Position numbers and translations under genes: made by a program | Notes under the pieces: generated by a model | Seen by the model: only the letters and a program-made list of their open reading frames with translations | Told to the model about the DNA's origin: nothing | Database searches by the model: none | Source of the DNA: Chryseobacterium sp. FP211-J200 | GTDB lineage: Bacteria > Bacteroidota > Bacteroidia > Flavobacteriales > Weeksellaceae | NCBI RefSeq assembly: GCF_001643375.1 | Contig: NZ_LSHB01000067.1 | Span: 23,354 to 87,353, forward strand | DNA length: 64,000 nt | Direction of reading: 5' to 3' | In this document: in pieces, positions 44,010 to 53,845 of the stretch | Numbering within the stretch: position 1 is the stretch's first letter | Layout: every line of letters starts with the position of its first letter

Positions 44010-44421
44010 AACCTCAATATTTGACTGCAGTGTGATCAACTTGGGTAAGATCAATTTCGATGAAGGTAATCTTACCGTTGTTGAAAATAATTCTTCTTTT
44101 CCTTTTGATGTAAAAAGGATTTTCTATTTATATGATATTGCCGGAGGCGAAAATAGAGGTGCACATTCCCATAAAGAATGTCATCAATTTCTGATTGCAG
44201 CCAGTGGAAGCTTTGAAGTTTCTTTGGATGATGGACATTACAAAAGACAAGTTTTTCTGAACCGTCCTGATATGGGATTGCATATTCCACCAGGAATATG
44301 GGCCTCGGAGATTAACTTTTCTTCTGGAGCAATTTGTCTTGTCCTCGCATCACATACTTACAATGAAGCTGATTATATCCGAGACTATGACACATTTTTA
44401 AAAATACAAGATGAAAAATAA
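43999..44421 (+). CDS. fdtA: dTDP-4-keto-6-deoxyglucose 3,4-ketoisomerase (FdtA-like)
   Basis: The 140-residue protein has the full family motif [12 protein letters not shown] (His56 and His58), [30 protein letters not shown] and [13 protein letters not shown]. It is the likelier active ketoisomerase of the tandem pair. The stop regions of the two genes are identical (GATGAAAAATAA at 43998-44009 and 44410-44421), as expected after tandem duplication. The FdtC-like acetyltransferase gene begins in its last codons. Confidence 0.88.
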   Translation: MKNKTSIFDCSVINLGKINFDEGNLTVVENNSSFPFDVKRIFYLYDIAGGENRGAHSHKECHQFLIAASGSFEVSLDDGHYKRQVFLNRPDMGLHIPPGIWASEINFSSGAICLVLASHTYNEADYIRDYDTFLKIQDEK

Positions 44422-44872
44422 CATCCACAGTTTAGCTGATGTTCAAACTGAAAAAATTGGTGAAAATACGATGGTTTGGCAATTTTGCGTTATTCTGAAA
44501 GATGCAAAGATTGGTGATAACTGTAATATCAATTGCAATGTCTTTATTGAAAATGATGTAACCATCGGAGATAATGTTACCATAAAACCAGGCGTTCAAG
44601 TTTGGGATGGTGTTACACTAGAAGACAATGTCTTCATTGGGCCAAACGTAACTTTTACGAATGATCTGATTCCACGATCCAAACAATATCCTGCCCAATT
44701 CGCTAAAACCCTGGTGAAAAAAGGAGCTTCTATTGGAGCCAATTCCACAATTATTGCTGGAAACACGATTGGGGAAAATGCGCTAATTGGCGCAGGAAGT
44801 GTGGTTACAAAAGATATTCCCGCAAATGAAATATGGGTAGGTAATCCTGCTAAATTTTTGAAGAAGCTATAA
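44411..44872 (+). CDS. FdtC-like sugar N-acetyltransferase (hexapeptide repeat)
   Basis: The 153-residue protein is a left-handed beta-helix: successive I/V-G-D/E-N units ([49 protein letters not shown]). The segment [15 protein letters not shown] is typical of enzymes that N-acetylate nucleotide-linked amino sugars (FdtC, QdtC, WlbB). Next to FdtA and FdtB homologues, its probable substrate is a dTDP-3-amino-3,6-dideoxyhexose. It overlaps the previous gene by 11 bases. Confidence 0.85.
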   Translation: MKNNIHSLADVQTEKIGENTMVWQFCVILKDAKIGDNCNINCNVFIENDVTIGDNVTIKPGVQVWDGVTLEDNVFIGPNVTFTNDLIPRSKQYPAQFAKTLVKKGASIGANSTIIAGNTIGENALIGAGSVVTKDIPANEIWVGNPAKFLKKL

Positions 44873-45046
44873 CACTTTTCCTATTGATTGGAAGATTCGA
44901 TTTGCCTTCAATGCCCTTATCTTTAGGTAGATTTCGGATACTACTTCTCAAATTAATGCAAAAGATAAGTGTCAAAATCATTCATTAGCTAAATGAAACT
45001 ATTTTTTACAACTGATCTTTGATTTAACTTAAACACAAATGAGAAT

Positions 45047-46480
45047 ATGAAAAAAAAATACTTTAGTTATTTGCTGCTTTTTGTCGTAGAAGTCATTGTT
45101 TTTCTTAAATTTTTTATCAATAGATATGACTTTTTTGATGACACTCTCATCTATGCCCGTTACATAAAAAACTTTGCCTTGGGATTCGGTTTGGTATACA
45201 ACAAGGATGAGCTCTTCAATGGGCTTACTTCTCCATTATATACTTACATCAATCTACTGATAAACTCTCTTTTCAAAATCCAAAATCAAATATTGCTGAA
45301 TAACAGCATCGGATATGTTTTTATATCACTATCCATTATTGTTATTTACAAAATTCTTGAGAGATTGTCCTTGAATAAAGTGATGATTGCTTGCATACTT
45401 ATTTTGTATTCTTTAAGCAATGTCTACCTTTTCTTAGGTATGGAAACAGGATTGTATCTGTTTTTAATTTTTCTGCTTTTTTACTCTTTTCTTTTTGAAA
45501 AATACTTGCTTTATTTTATTGTGTGCTCTTTTCTAGTTATTACTAGGACCGAGGGTGTGTTTTTTATTGTAACCACAGCCATTTTATTTTTATATGAAAA
45601 GAGAACTTTACAAAATAGTTTTATGTTATATATATCAATGTCTTTCATTGTCCTAATTGCTCATTACGGATTCAATCTTTATTATTATGGCAATGTACTT
45701 CCTGATTCTTCAAAAGCTAAAGTATATCATGGGATGTCAAAATTCTGGGGTAATCAGTATGATTTTATTGGTGGAACATTAGACTTGATTACATATAATT
45801 ATAAATCCAGAAATCTTTTCAAATATTTATATTTTTTCATCCTATTATTTATCCCTATCAGCCTCATTTTAAAGAAAAAAAACACTTTTGATTACTATCT
45901 AATTCTGTCCTGTCTATTTCTTGTTTCATTTTATTTGTACTTCAATGTTCCATTATACACATGGTACGTTACACCATTGATTTTTGCAAAAATATATTTT
46001 TTGGTAACTGGTATTGGATTCTTTGCTAACAGATTTGTGCGACCTGAAAAAAATAAAAGGAACTTTGCAATTTTTGTTGTTGTAATTATTTCCTTTTCTT
46101 TTATTTTGAATTATAATAATAAATATATTAATTCTCATAATAAAGGTGCTGTACAACGAGAAAAAGATTATTTTAGGATATCAGAATGGATTCTTGATAA
46201 CACAAAGGCAGATGAAAGTATTGGCACTGCAGAAATAGGAATAATCGGTTATTTTACGAACAGGAAAGTCGTCGACCTATGTGGTCTGGTCAGCAAGGAC
46301 AATGCCTATTTTTTATCCAAGAGAGATATAGACTCTTGGATTACGAAGCATGAACCAACTTATATCTTATTCCACAATCCAAATTGGGAAATTGAAACAG
46401 ATATCCCGAATAAACATAAAAATTATTATCTTGTAAAAGATTTTAATTTCAAAGATTATAAGATGTATAAACGTCATTAA
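45047..46480 (+). CDS. GT-C type membrane glycosyltransferase
   Basis: The 477-residue protein has about ten hydrophobic helices. The first periplasmic loop holds FFDDTLIYARYIKNFALGFGLVYN followed by GLTSPLYTY, with an acidic pair (DD at about 28-29) as in GT-C enzymes that use polyprenyl-phosphate sugars (AftB-like). The C-terminal soluble part includes GTAEIGIIGYFTNRKVVDLCGLV, shared by that family. It may add a side sugar at the periplasmic face. The gene looks more AT-rich than rfbA or rfbB and separates the Fdt genes, suggesting a later insertion. Confidence 0.75.
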   Translation: MKKKYFSYLLLFVVEVIVFLKFFINRYDFFDDTLIYARYIKNFALGFGLVYNKDELFNGLTSPLYTYINLLINSLFKIQNQILLNNSIGYVFISLSIIVIYKILERLSLNKVMIACILILYSLSNVYLFLGMETGLYLFLIFLLFYSFLFEKYLLYFIVCSFLVITRTEGVFFIVTTAILFLYEKRTLQNSFMLYISMSFIVLIAHYGFNLYYYGNVLPDSSKAKVYHGMSKFWGNQYDFIGGTLDLITYNYKSRNLFKYLYFFILLFIPISLILKKKNTFDYYLILSCLFLVSFYLYFNVPLYTWYVTPLIFAKIYFLVTGIGFFANRFVRPEKNKRNFAIFVVVIISFSFILNYNNKYINSHNKGAVQREKDYFRISEWILDNTKADESIGTAEIGIIGYFTNRKVVDLCGLVSKDNAYFLSKRDIDSWITKHEPTYILFHNPNWEIETDIPNKHKNYYLVKDFNFKDYKMYKRH

Positions 46481-46526
46481 TCGATATTCTTTAAAGTTAT
46501 TAGTTAAACTTGTACGCAAAAAATAA

Positions 46527-47630
46527 ATGATAAAATTCCTAGACCTACAAAAAATAAATCTTCAATACCAAGCCGAAATCGAAGCTAGACTTTTAGAGAC
46601 TTTCCGCAGCGGTTGGTATCTACAGGGCAATGAAGTGAAAAACTTTGAAGCAAACTTAGCGACTTACATCGGTTCTCCCAATGCCATAGGTGTTGCGAAT
46701 GGACTGGATGCGCTTCGATTGATCTTCAAAGCCTATATCGAACTTGGACAGTTGAAATTTGGAGATGAGGTCATCGTTCCGGCCAATACTTACATTGCAT
46801 CTGTACTAGCAATCACAGACAATCGTTTGAAGCCTGTTTTCGCAGAACCAAACATTGATAATTTCAATCTGGACATTTCCGCAATCGAAGCTTTGATCAC
46901 GCCAAAAACCAAAGCCATCATGGTCGTTCATCTTTACGGGCAGATCTCCTGGTCAGAAGAATTGGAAGCTTTGGCGAAAAAACATGACCTGAAGATCATC
47001 GAGGACAATGCACAAGCCATTGGTGCCGAATGGAATGGCACAAAATCCGGAAATCTAGGCGATGCTGCAGGTTTCAGTTTCTATCCTGGCAAAAATCTGG
47101 GCGCCTTGGGTGATGCTGGTGCGGTGACGTGTAAAGATGATCTTTTAGCAAAAACAATCAGAGCCATTGCCAACTATGGTTCCGAAGAAAAATATGTGAA
47201 TAAATACCAAGGGTTGAACAGCAGATTGGACGAGATCCAGGCTTCTGTTTTGGATGTTAAACTCAAATATATCGACGCAGACAATGAAAAGAGAAGAAAG
47301 ATTGCGGAGCAATATGTTGATGGAATAAAATCCAACAAGGTCATTTTGCCCATTTTACCGGCAAATCCGAAAGAACATGTGTATCACCTCTTCGTGATCA
47401 GAACTAAAAAAAGAGATAAACTTCAAAAATATCTGACAGAAAATGGCATTCAGACATTGATCCACTATCCGATTCCACCGCATAAGCAAAAGGCTTACAA
47501 ATATTACAACAACTTATCGTTTCCAGTGACAGAAAAAATCCATGAGGAAGTTTTGAGTTTACCCATTTCTTCTATCATAAGTGACGCAGAAGTCAATCAG
47601 ATTATTCATATTTTGAATCAGTATCAATAA
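46527..47630 (+). CDS. fdtB: DegT/DnrJ-type sugar aminotransferase (FdtB-like)
   Basis: The 367-residue PLP enzyme has [16 protein letters not shown] at the start, [22 protein letters not shown] and the PLP lysine Lys189 in [14 protein letters not shown]. This opening and lysine context are typical of FdtB, which aminates the 3-keto sugar made by FdtA to give dTDP-3-amino-3,6-dideoxygalactose; the glucose epimer (QdtB type) is possible. It is separated from fdtA and the FdtC-like gene by the GT-C gene. Confidence 0.9.
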   Translation: MIKFLDLQKINLQYQAEIEARLLETFRSGWYLQGNEVKNFEANLATYIGSPNAIGVANGLDALRLIFKAYIELGQLKFGDEVIVPANTYIASVLAITDNRLKPVFAEPNIDNFNLDISAIEALITPKTKAIMVVHLYGQISWSEELEALAKKHDLKIIEDNAQAIGAEWNGTKSGNLGDAAGFSFYPGKNLGALGDAGAVTCKDDLLAKTIRAIANYGSEEKYVNKYQGLNSRLDEIQASVLDVKLKYIDADNEKRRKIAEQYVDGIKSNKVILPILPANPKEHVYHLFVIRTKKRDKLQKYLTENGIQTLIHYPIPPHKQKAYKYYNNLSFPVTEKIHEEVLSLPISSIISDAEVNQIIHILNQYQ

Positions 47631-47639
47631 AAGAGAGGA

Positions 47640-48572
47640 ATGCAGAATTTGCCCTTAGTCAGTATATTATGTCTTTGCTACAATCAGGAAAAATTCATTG
47701 TGGAATCTCTTGAGAGCATTAAGGCACAGATCTACACGAATTATGAAGTTTTGATCTGTGATGATACATCCAGTGATAATTCTGTCCAAGTGATTGACGG
47801 TTGGATAGCAAAAAATCCTGATCTGAATATCACTTTTATCAAACATCCAGAAAATAAAGGTATCACAAAGACACTTAATGAACTTCTGGATCTATCAAAG
47901 GGTAAATATGTACAGCTGTTGGCATTGGACGACCTGTTGATGTCTGATAAATTTGAACGTCATGTGGCAATGTTGCAAAACTCGTCTGACAATGTTTCGA
48001 TGGTTTTTTCCGATGCTCATCTTATTGATGAAGATTCAAATTTGTATCAGAATAAATTCATTGCAAGGCATCTACCTTACCTCAGTCTCAAAAGTCAAAA
48101 TTATTATGAGATGTTGCTCACCAAGAATTTTATTCCTGCAATGTCAGTTCTAATAAAAAGACAAAACCTTACCGACGAAAAAGGTTTTGATGAATCGCTT
48201 TCGTTTGAAGACCATGACATGTGGCTTCGATTAAGCAAAAAACATGATTTTTTATTTGACCCTATAGCTTCATGCTCGTACCGTCTGCACAGTAACAATT
48301 CTCATAAAAAAAAGAATGTGATCAACGAGGCTATGTTTTTCAAAACATTTATCAAACATAAAGAACATGTCCTAGCTCGTGATAAGATTTTTGAACATCT
48401 TGAAAAATTATATCTTCTGAAATCATTGACAGATGAACATCATATCTTTTACAAACATTTTCCAATAAAATCCTTTCCAGAAAGGTTCATCAAGTATAAC
48501 TTGAAGCCTGTACTTTATAAATTAGCTTTACAACTACACAAGTTATTGGCTTATGTAAAAGACCCTTATTAA
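47640..48572 (+). CDS. Family 2 glycosyltransferase
   Basis: The 310-residue GT-A enzyme starts LPLVSILCLCYNQEKFIVESLESI and has ICDDTSSDNSVQVI and LLALDDLL (the metal-binding Asp pair region). EDHDMWLRLSKKHDF near residue 190 is the usual acceptor-side signature. It is predicted to add one sugar to the nascent chain at the cytoplasmic face. It follows fdtB by 9 bases. Confidence 0.9.
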   Translation: MQNLPLVSILCLCYNQEKFIVESLESIKAQIYTNYEVLICDDTSSDNSVQVIDGWIAKNPDLNITFIKHPENKGITKTLNELLDLSKGKYVQLLALDDLLMSDKFERHVAMLQNSSDNVSMVFSDAHLIDEDSNLYQNKFIARHLPYLSLKSQNYYEMLLTKNFIPAMSVLIKRQNLTDEKGFDESLSFEDHDMWLRLSKKHDFLFDPIASCSYRLHSNNSHKKKNVINEAMFFKTFIKHKEHVLARDKIFEHLEKLYLLKSLTDEHHIFYKHFPIKSFPERFIKYNLKPVLYKLALQLHKLLAYVKDPY

Positions 48573-48603
48573 GATTTCTGATATTTGAAAACGCTGATAT
48601 TTA

Positions 48604-50148
48604 ATGAATCTAGATCAACCAACAGATAAAGAGAAAATAATATACTCAAACAAACAGTATTTTGATGCAAGTATCAGAATAGCAAAAAGACTTTTTGAGG
48701 AAGAACTATATGAGGATTGTATCAACTATATTCAGAAAACTGCTTGTTTTGGATGGTTCAATTTTTCAGGTTATTATAAAAGTGAACAGTTAGAAATATT
48801 ATTGGCAAAGATTCAGCAAAAAATACTACCATCTTCTTCTCATCCTAAAAAAAACAATAAAAATAATAAAGTATTACATATCTGTTCCGAAGTACATGTT
48901 TCTGGTGGACATTCGAAATTACTTTATAATTGGATAAAGAACGACACCTCAAAAAAACACTCTATTCTGAGTACTCGTCTTTCCGCAGATGACTTAAAAG
49001 CTGTTAGCGAAACTTATTTTGAGGACATTTCAGACATTGAATTCTTCAGTGTAAAATCAAATTCTAAAATAGAATCTGTCAAACTTCTGAATGAACAGCC
49101 ACTTAATGATTATGAGGTCATTATTCTTCATATTCATCCCGACGAAACGATTACCAATATTGTTTTTTCTCAAAAAGGAATCACAGCACCGGTCTGGTTT
49201 ATAAATCATGCAGACCATGTCTTTTGGTTGGGAACTTCTATTATTGACATTGTTCTTCAAATCAGAGAATCCAACGCAGCAGTTGATGAGGAACGGAGAG
49301 GCATCTCCGCAGAGAGACAGTTTTTCTTACCAATCCCCGTAGAAAACAAGGGTGAGCTTAATGAAGAAACGATAAACGATAAAATTGATAAAAAGATAAA
49401 CATCCTAAGTACAGGTACGAGTTATAAATTCAATCCGAATGAGAAATACAACTTTCTTCAAGAAGCCTACAAAATTGTAGAAGAGAATCCTGAAGTTGTA
49501 TTCAATATTGTCGGACTACGTCAAGACTCGGACTATGCAAAGAAGTATGAACATCAAAGGATCATCCTACATGGAGGTGTTTCCGCGTCCACACTTGCTA
49601 GTATCGAAAAAAACACCCACATATATGTCGAAGGATTTCCTATGGCTTCATTCACAGCATTGCTTCAGACCGCTCTACGCAAAGTACCATTCGTGCTTCA
49701 CTATGATCCGCTACCGTTGTTTAAACTTTTTAGTGAACATCAAGAATATGCAATCATCTATCCAAAAAATCTACAAGAATGGCATTATGATCTGAAAAAG
49801 TTGATTAGGGATCAAAAGTACAGAATAGAAACCCTTCAAAGACAATATGAATACATTTCAAACAATTTCAGCATAGCAGTTTGGAAAACTCGTGTGGCAA
49901 ACCTATACCAACAAAATAATGCCCAGACTCATGCATTTTGGCAACCAACTTCTGACGCCTACTATAATGATGATAATGAAAAACTCCTGGTCACTATTGA
50001 CAAACGAAGATTATCTCATTATGATTTTACAGAAAAGCTATCCATCCGTGGAAAATATTTTGTGTATCTAATGTCTAAGTCCAGAAATGCTAATATTAAT
50101 TATGGTGGAAGAAAAAAATTATTAGGATATTTTTTCAATAAACAATGA
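48604..50148 (+). CDS. GT-B type glycosyltransferase (GT4-like) with N-terminal helical region
   Basis: The 514-residue protein has a helical N-terminal stretch (residues 1-75, TPR-like ASIRIAKRLFEEELYEDCINYI) joined by a Lys/Asn-rich linker to a two-domain GT-B fold. The first domain opens VLHICSEVHVSGGHSKLL; the second has INILSTGTSYKFNPNEKYNFLQEAYKI, VFNIVGLRQDS, YVEGFPMASFTALLQTALRKVPFVL (donor site region). The sugar is not known. It overlaps the next gene by 4 bases (ATGA). Composition looks AT-rich like the GT-C gene. Confidence 0.78.
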   Translation: MNLDQPTDKEKIIYSNKQYFDASIRIAKRLFEEELYEDCINYIQKTACFGWFNFSGYYKSEQLEILLAKIQQKILPSSSHPKKNNKNNKVLHICSEVHVSGGHSKLLYNWIKNDTSKKHSILSTRLSADDLKAVSETYFEDISDIEFFSVKSNSKIESVKLLNEQPLNDYEVIILHIHPDETITNIVFSQKGITAPVWFINHADHVFWLGTSIIDIVLQIRESNAAVDEERRGISAERQFFLPIPVENKGELNEETINDKIDKKINILSTGTSYKFNPNEKYNFLQEAYKIVEENPEVVFNIVGLRQDSDYAKKYEHQRIILHGGVSASTLASIEKNTHIYVEGFPMASFTALLQTALRKVPFVLHYDPLPLFKLFSEHQEYAIIYPKNLQEWHYDLKKLIRDQKYRIETLQRQYEYISNNFSIAVWKTRVANLYQQNNAQTHAFWQPTSDAYYNDDNEKLLVTIDKRRLSHYDFTEKLSIRGKYFVYLMSKSRNANINYGGRKKLLGYFFNKQ

Positions 50149-51179
50149 GTACAGATATAACTATCAACCGAAGCAACAACTTCGATTTTCTTCGTCTATT
50201 ATTTGCAAGTTTGGTCATTGTATCACACTCATTTCCGTTGACTGGACAACCTGAGATGATCGGGGTTCTTACGAATGAGCAATTGAGCTTGGGCTCTTTT
50301 TCTGTCGACTGTTTTTTTATCATGAGCGGCTATCTGATCTTCCAAAGTCTGGAACGGAGCAAAACTATTGTAAGTTACCTTTGGAAAAGAATTTTGAGAT
50401 TATTTCCAGCGCTATTGGTTCTACTGATTTTGACCCTACTTGTTTTACCGCTCTTCTATCGTGGCGACAATATTTTTTTAGAATCTTCCTATTGGTCCTA
50501 TCTTCCCAATGGATTATCGCTCTACAAAATACAATATAAGGTCAATGGAATATTCGAAACAAATCTTTACCCAAAAGCCATTAATGGAAGTCTTTGGTCA
50601 CTGAGTTACGAGTTTACGCTGTACCTTATTCTTCTGATCTTCTTTCCTATTAGAAAGAACAGGAAGATGATCAAAATAGTTATTGTAGCAACCTTCTTGA
50701 TTTCATTTTTACTTTTGCAGTTCAGACCACTTTTCCTAAGTCACTTTTTCCATTACATCATTTTACAAAGCGATCTTTTCTATAAGTTGGCCACTTTCTT
50801 CTTTGCTGGTTCGTTGTTAAGTTTTATTGATTTGAAAAAATACAATCAACTATTTATAAGAATCGGTATACTGATCCTGATTCTCCTATCTATCGTTTTT
50901 GGATATTATCAGATGACAGCACCATTTCTACTACCAATACTGATATTGATGTTGGCCACATCTAATACATCGCCTATCAGTACAATTGGAAAAAAAATTG
51001 GTGATATCTCTTATGGTGTCTATATTTATGGATTTCTTGTCCAGCAGATTCTTATGAATCTTATGATCTTACAACCTATCCAATTGATGCTAATATCCTT
51101 ACCGATCACTTTTATCTTGGCCTATTTTTCTTGGCATCTTGTAGAGGAAAAAATGCTTAAATATAAAAATGTCATCTAA
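50145..51179 (+). CDS. Acyltransferase-3 family membrane O-acyltransferase (OafA-like)
   Basis: The 344-residue integral membrane protein begins NNFDFLRLLFASLVIVSHSFPL, the conserved R-x10-H start of Acyltransferase-3 (His near residue 28). FSVDCFFIMSGYLIFQS and INGSLWSLSYEFTLYLIL follow, and GDISYGVYIYGFLVQQ is near the end. Such enzymes usually add acetyl groups to surface glycans. About ten helices are predicted. Confidence 0.9.
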   Translation: MSTDITINRSNNFDFLRLLFASLVIVSHSFPLTGQPEMIGVLTNEQLSLGSFSVDCFFIMSGYLIFQSLERSKTIVSYLWKRILRLFPALLVLLILTLLVLPLFYRGDNIFLESSYWSYLPNGLSLYKIQYKVNGIFETNLYPKAINGSLWSLSYEFTLYLILLIFFPIRKNRKMIKIVIVATFLISFLLLQFRPLFLSHFFHYIILQSDLFYKLATFFFAGSLLSFIDLKKYNQLFIRIGILILILLSIVFGYYQMTAPFLLPILILMLATSNTSPISTIGKKIGDISYGVYIYGFLVQQILMNLMILQPIQLMLISLPITFILAYFSWHLVEEKMLKYKNVI

Positions 51180-52083
51180 AATCATGAACAGACTAGCAAT
51201 CATCATCCCTTATTATAAATTAAATTATTTTAAGCACACTTTAGATTCTCTTTGTTTGCAGACAGATAAGCGATTCTCTATCTATATAGGAGACGATTGT
51301 AGTCCACAAGACCCCAAATCTCTTCTGAGAGCATACGAAGGTCAATTAACATTTGTCTATAAGAAATTCCAAAATAACCTTGGCGGAAATCACCTTACCA
51401 AGCAATGGGATCGCTGTGTAGAACTATCGGAAAAAGAAGATTGGCTCATGATCCTGGGCGACGATGACACCATCTCGGAAAATTACGTCGAAGCGTTTTA
51501 TGAAAATTTAAAAATTGCAGAGGAAAAGAGTATTGAAGTTATACGCTTTGCCTCAAAATTAATCAACGAAGAGGGAAGTGATATCTCGCAGCTCTTCATC
51601 AATCCGGAATTGGAACTAGCTGCGAAATCCTATATGAGAACATTCAAAGGAGATGGAAGAAGCACTTTGACAGAGCATATCTTTAGTAGGAGAACCTATG
51701 AAAAAAATGGCTTTAAAGAATTCCCTGTAGCTTTCGGCAGTGATAATGTGGCTTGGCTGGAGTTTCCTGAAATGGGAGAAATTTTAAGTATTAATAATGC
51801 TTTTGCCAGTATCAGAATTTCAAGAGAACATCTATCTTCAAAAGGCGATGAAAAGTTAAATCTCAGACGAAAACAAGGAATCTATCTTTTCAATCGTTAT
51901 ATTATCTCAAACTATTCAAAATATTTTACAATCGATGACCAATTCCTGATTCTAAAAAAAGCGTATAAAAACCTACGAACCTCTGACAGAAGCATTTTGA
52001 AAGCGGTTGACTTTTGTATACTTATTATTAGAAAGATGGGATTTTCTAAGACACTTCAAATTATAAAAGTCAATAAGTATTGA
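51169..52083 (+). CDS. Family 2 glycosyltransferase, paralogue A
   Basis: The 304-residue GT-A enzyme begins (from Met6) MNRLAIIIPYYKLNYFKHTLDSL and shows YIGDDCSPQDP, NLGGNHLTKQWDRCVEL and MILGDDDTISENYVEAFY. It is clearly related along most of its length to the protein at 58609-59508. The start overlaps the O-acyltransferase gene by 11 bases; an internal ATG at 51184 is an alternative. Specificity is unknown. Confidence 0.9.
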   Translation: MSSKIMNRLAIIIPYYKLNYFKHTLDSLCLQTDKRFSIYIGDDCSPQDPKSLLRAYEGQLTFVYKKFQNNLGGNHLTKQWDRCVELSEKEDWLMILGDDDTISENYVEAFYENLKIAEEKSIEVIRFASKLINEEGSDISQLFINPELELAAKSYMRTFKGDGRSTLTEHIFSRRTYEKNGFKEFPVAFGSDNVAWLEFPEMGEILSINNAFASIRISREHLSSKGDEKLNLRRKQGIYLFNRYIISNYSKYFTIDDQFLILKKAYKNLRTSDRSILKAVDFCILIIRKMGFSKTLQIIKVNKY

Positions 52084-52101
52084 GACTACACTCGGTTTCT
52101 A

Positions 52102-53004
52102 TCATTTGATATCTTCTTTACTTTTAAACGGTGATAAATAATTGCCCAAAGTCATTTTACTCAAGGACACAAATTGATCAATGTTTAACATTCTGAAAAG
52201 ATCAAAAAAACTATATCCATTGGCTAACGCAATTGTTTTTATAGTCTTCAAAGTACTTGCTCTCTGTGCTTCCGAAATATTATTTTCCAAAAATTCTTTA
52301 TAATACAAAATCGACCCTCTTGGATTGCTTTTTATAAGTTTCCAGTAATTATCCGTCAGCCCATCTTCCTGATATTCACATAAGTAGATAATTTCATCAA
52401 AGTATAAAAAATCAAATGTTTTAGCAATCCGAAACCATACTAGAGATTCTGTAACGAACTTTTCTTTCTCAAAAACAGGAAAGGGGTATTGTCGAAGGAC
52501 ATCCGTTTTTACAACTTCCGCCATATCTCCCTGGTAAAGGAATTTATATCTAAAATCAAAAGCTGAACTAATAAACTCTTTTTCGTGAAAGTCGTATATA
52601 GAAATATTTTCTGCAATATTTTTTTTCCTACCCACTATTCCACCAATTTTTGGATTGTCTTTTACTTTAGAAAATTGAAAGTTGATATTTTTTAAGGAGT
52701 TAGGAGGTAAAATATCATCGCTATCCACAATAAAGAATAATTCACCATTTGCTTCTTCTAGACCTTTATTTATTGCAGTATGTTTGCCCCCGTTTTTTTG
52801 TTTTATATATCTGATTGGAAAATGAGCGTTTTCTGAAATTGCCTTAAAAAAAAATTCTGTATCATCACTCGAACCATCATCCACAACCAACCACTCAAAG
52901 TCTTCATACTCAATTTGCAAAATAGAATCATACAATCTCTGTAAAAGCGTGAATCTATTGTAAGTAGGAGTAAATATTGTGATGAAGGCACTGTTGCTCA
53001 TCAT
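52102..53004 (-). CDS. Family 2 glycosyltransferase (inverted)
   Basis: The start is placed at 53004 (MMSNSAFITIFTPTYNRFTLL), giving 300 residues; a longer frame crosses the promoter region of the divergent gene. The GT-A domain has WLVVDDGSSDDTEFFF, KQKNGGKHTAINKGLEEANGEL and IVDSDDILPPNSL. A GT2 of this type commonly adds Glc, Gal or GlcNAc. It is one of three genes on the minus strand in the locus. Confidence 0.88.
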   Translation of the reverse strand: MMSNSAFITIFTPTYNRFTLLQRLYDSILQIEYEDFEWLVVDDGSSDDTEFFFKAISENAHFPIRYIKQKNGGKHTAINKGLEEANGELFFIVDSDDILPPNSLKNINFQFSKVKDNPKIGGIVGRKKNIAENISIYDFHEKEFISSAFDFRYKFLYQGDMAEVVKTDVLRQYPFPVFEKEKFVTESLVWFRIAKTFDFLYFDEIIYLCEYQEDGLTDNYWKLIKSNPRGSILYYKEFLENNISEAQRASTLKTIKTIALANGYSFFDLFRMLNIDQFVSLSKMTLGNYLSPFKSKEDIK

Positions 53005-53014
53005 ATAATTTTTA

Positions 53015-53022
53015 TATTTTTG
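53015..53022 (+). promoter_or_regulatory. Putative -7 box for the GT32 gene
   Basis: TATTTTTG matches the consensus; TTG lies 18 bases upstream (52994-52996) inside the divergent gene. The start codon is only 14 bases downstream, so the leader would be very short. Confidence 0.5.
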
Positions 53023-53036
53023 TAAATATATCGAAA

Positions 53037-53819
53037 ATGATCCAAAAAAAAATACATTACTGCTGGTTCGGAGGCAATCCAAAACCAGAATATTTTTACA
53101 TCTGCCTAGATTCGTGGAAGAAAAACCTTCCCGATTATGAGATCATCGAATGGAACGAGTCCAACTTTGATATCAATTGTTGTGAGTATGTTCGTCTTGC
53201 GGCAGAAAAGAAGAAATGGGCATTCGTCTCAGATTATTCTAGAGCTTTAGCTTTGTTCGAACAAGGTGGGATCTACATGGATATCGATGTGGAAGTAAAA
53301 TTTTCTTTGGATGAATTTCTCGTTCATCGGGCATTTTCCGGATTCGAGATCAAAGGGTCGCCATTTACAGCACTTTGGGCGACAGAAGCTGGGCATCCTT
53401 GGCCAAAGAAAGTATTGGATTTTTATAATGAAAAAACAGATTTTGACCTAACGACGAACACGGTTTTTGTTTCTGATCTTTTGGTAAATCATTACAAAGC
53501 CGATCCCACAAGAGACGAGTATCAGGAACTTGCGGACGGAATCTCAATCTATCCTTCAACTTACTTTTGCCTAGACCTTCCGAGGAATTATGCTGCGCAC
53601 CATTTTGTGGGAACTTGGCACGAGCGCGATACGCCAAATCCTTTCAAAGATTATGTGCACGCTTATCATCATCTGAAAAATGTAGCAGATATCAAAGATG
53701 GAAAGAAGGAAATCCACAATGCTGTCAACAATCTCAAAATTATTACAGCCGATGAGATTCTGAATCAATTTCCATTGAAAATGCTATTTAAACATATTTT
53801 AAAACGCATTAAGCCTTAA
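53037..53819 (+). CDS. GT32-type glycosyltransferase (OCH1/capsule-type)
   Basis: The 260-residue enzyme starts MIQKKIHYCWFGGNPKPE and has WKKNLPDYEIIEWNESNFD, FVSDYSRALALFEQGGIYMDIDVEV with the D-x-D motif at Asp82-Asp84. This is the glycosyltransferase-sugar-binding (DXD) pattern of GT32. These enzymes often add Gal or Man in capsules. It may be the first gene of a separate transcript running to the nucleotide-sugar dehydrogenase. Confidence 0.92.
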   Translation: MIQKKIHYCWFGGNPKPEYFYICLDSWKKNLPDYEIIEWNESNFDINCCEYVRLAAEKKKWAFVSDYSRALALFEQGGIYMDIDVEVKFSLDEFLVHRAFSGFEIKGSPFTALWATEAGHPWPKKVLDFYNEKTDFDLTTNTVFVSDLLVNHYKADPTRDEYQELADGISIYPSTYFCLDLPRNYAAHHFVGTWHERDTPNPFKDYVHAYHHLKNVADIKDGKKEIHNAVNNLKIITADEILNQFPLKMLFKHILKRIKP

Positions 53820-53845
53820 GATTTATTATTTTTGCACAAAACAAA

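Noticed and set aside
46481..46526. Possible promoter before fdtB
   Set aside because: TTAAACTTGTACGC has no proper TAnnTTTG box, so no site is claimed.
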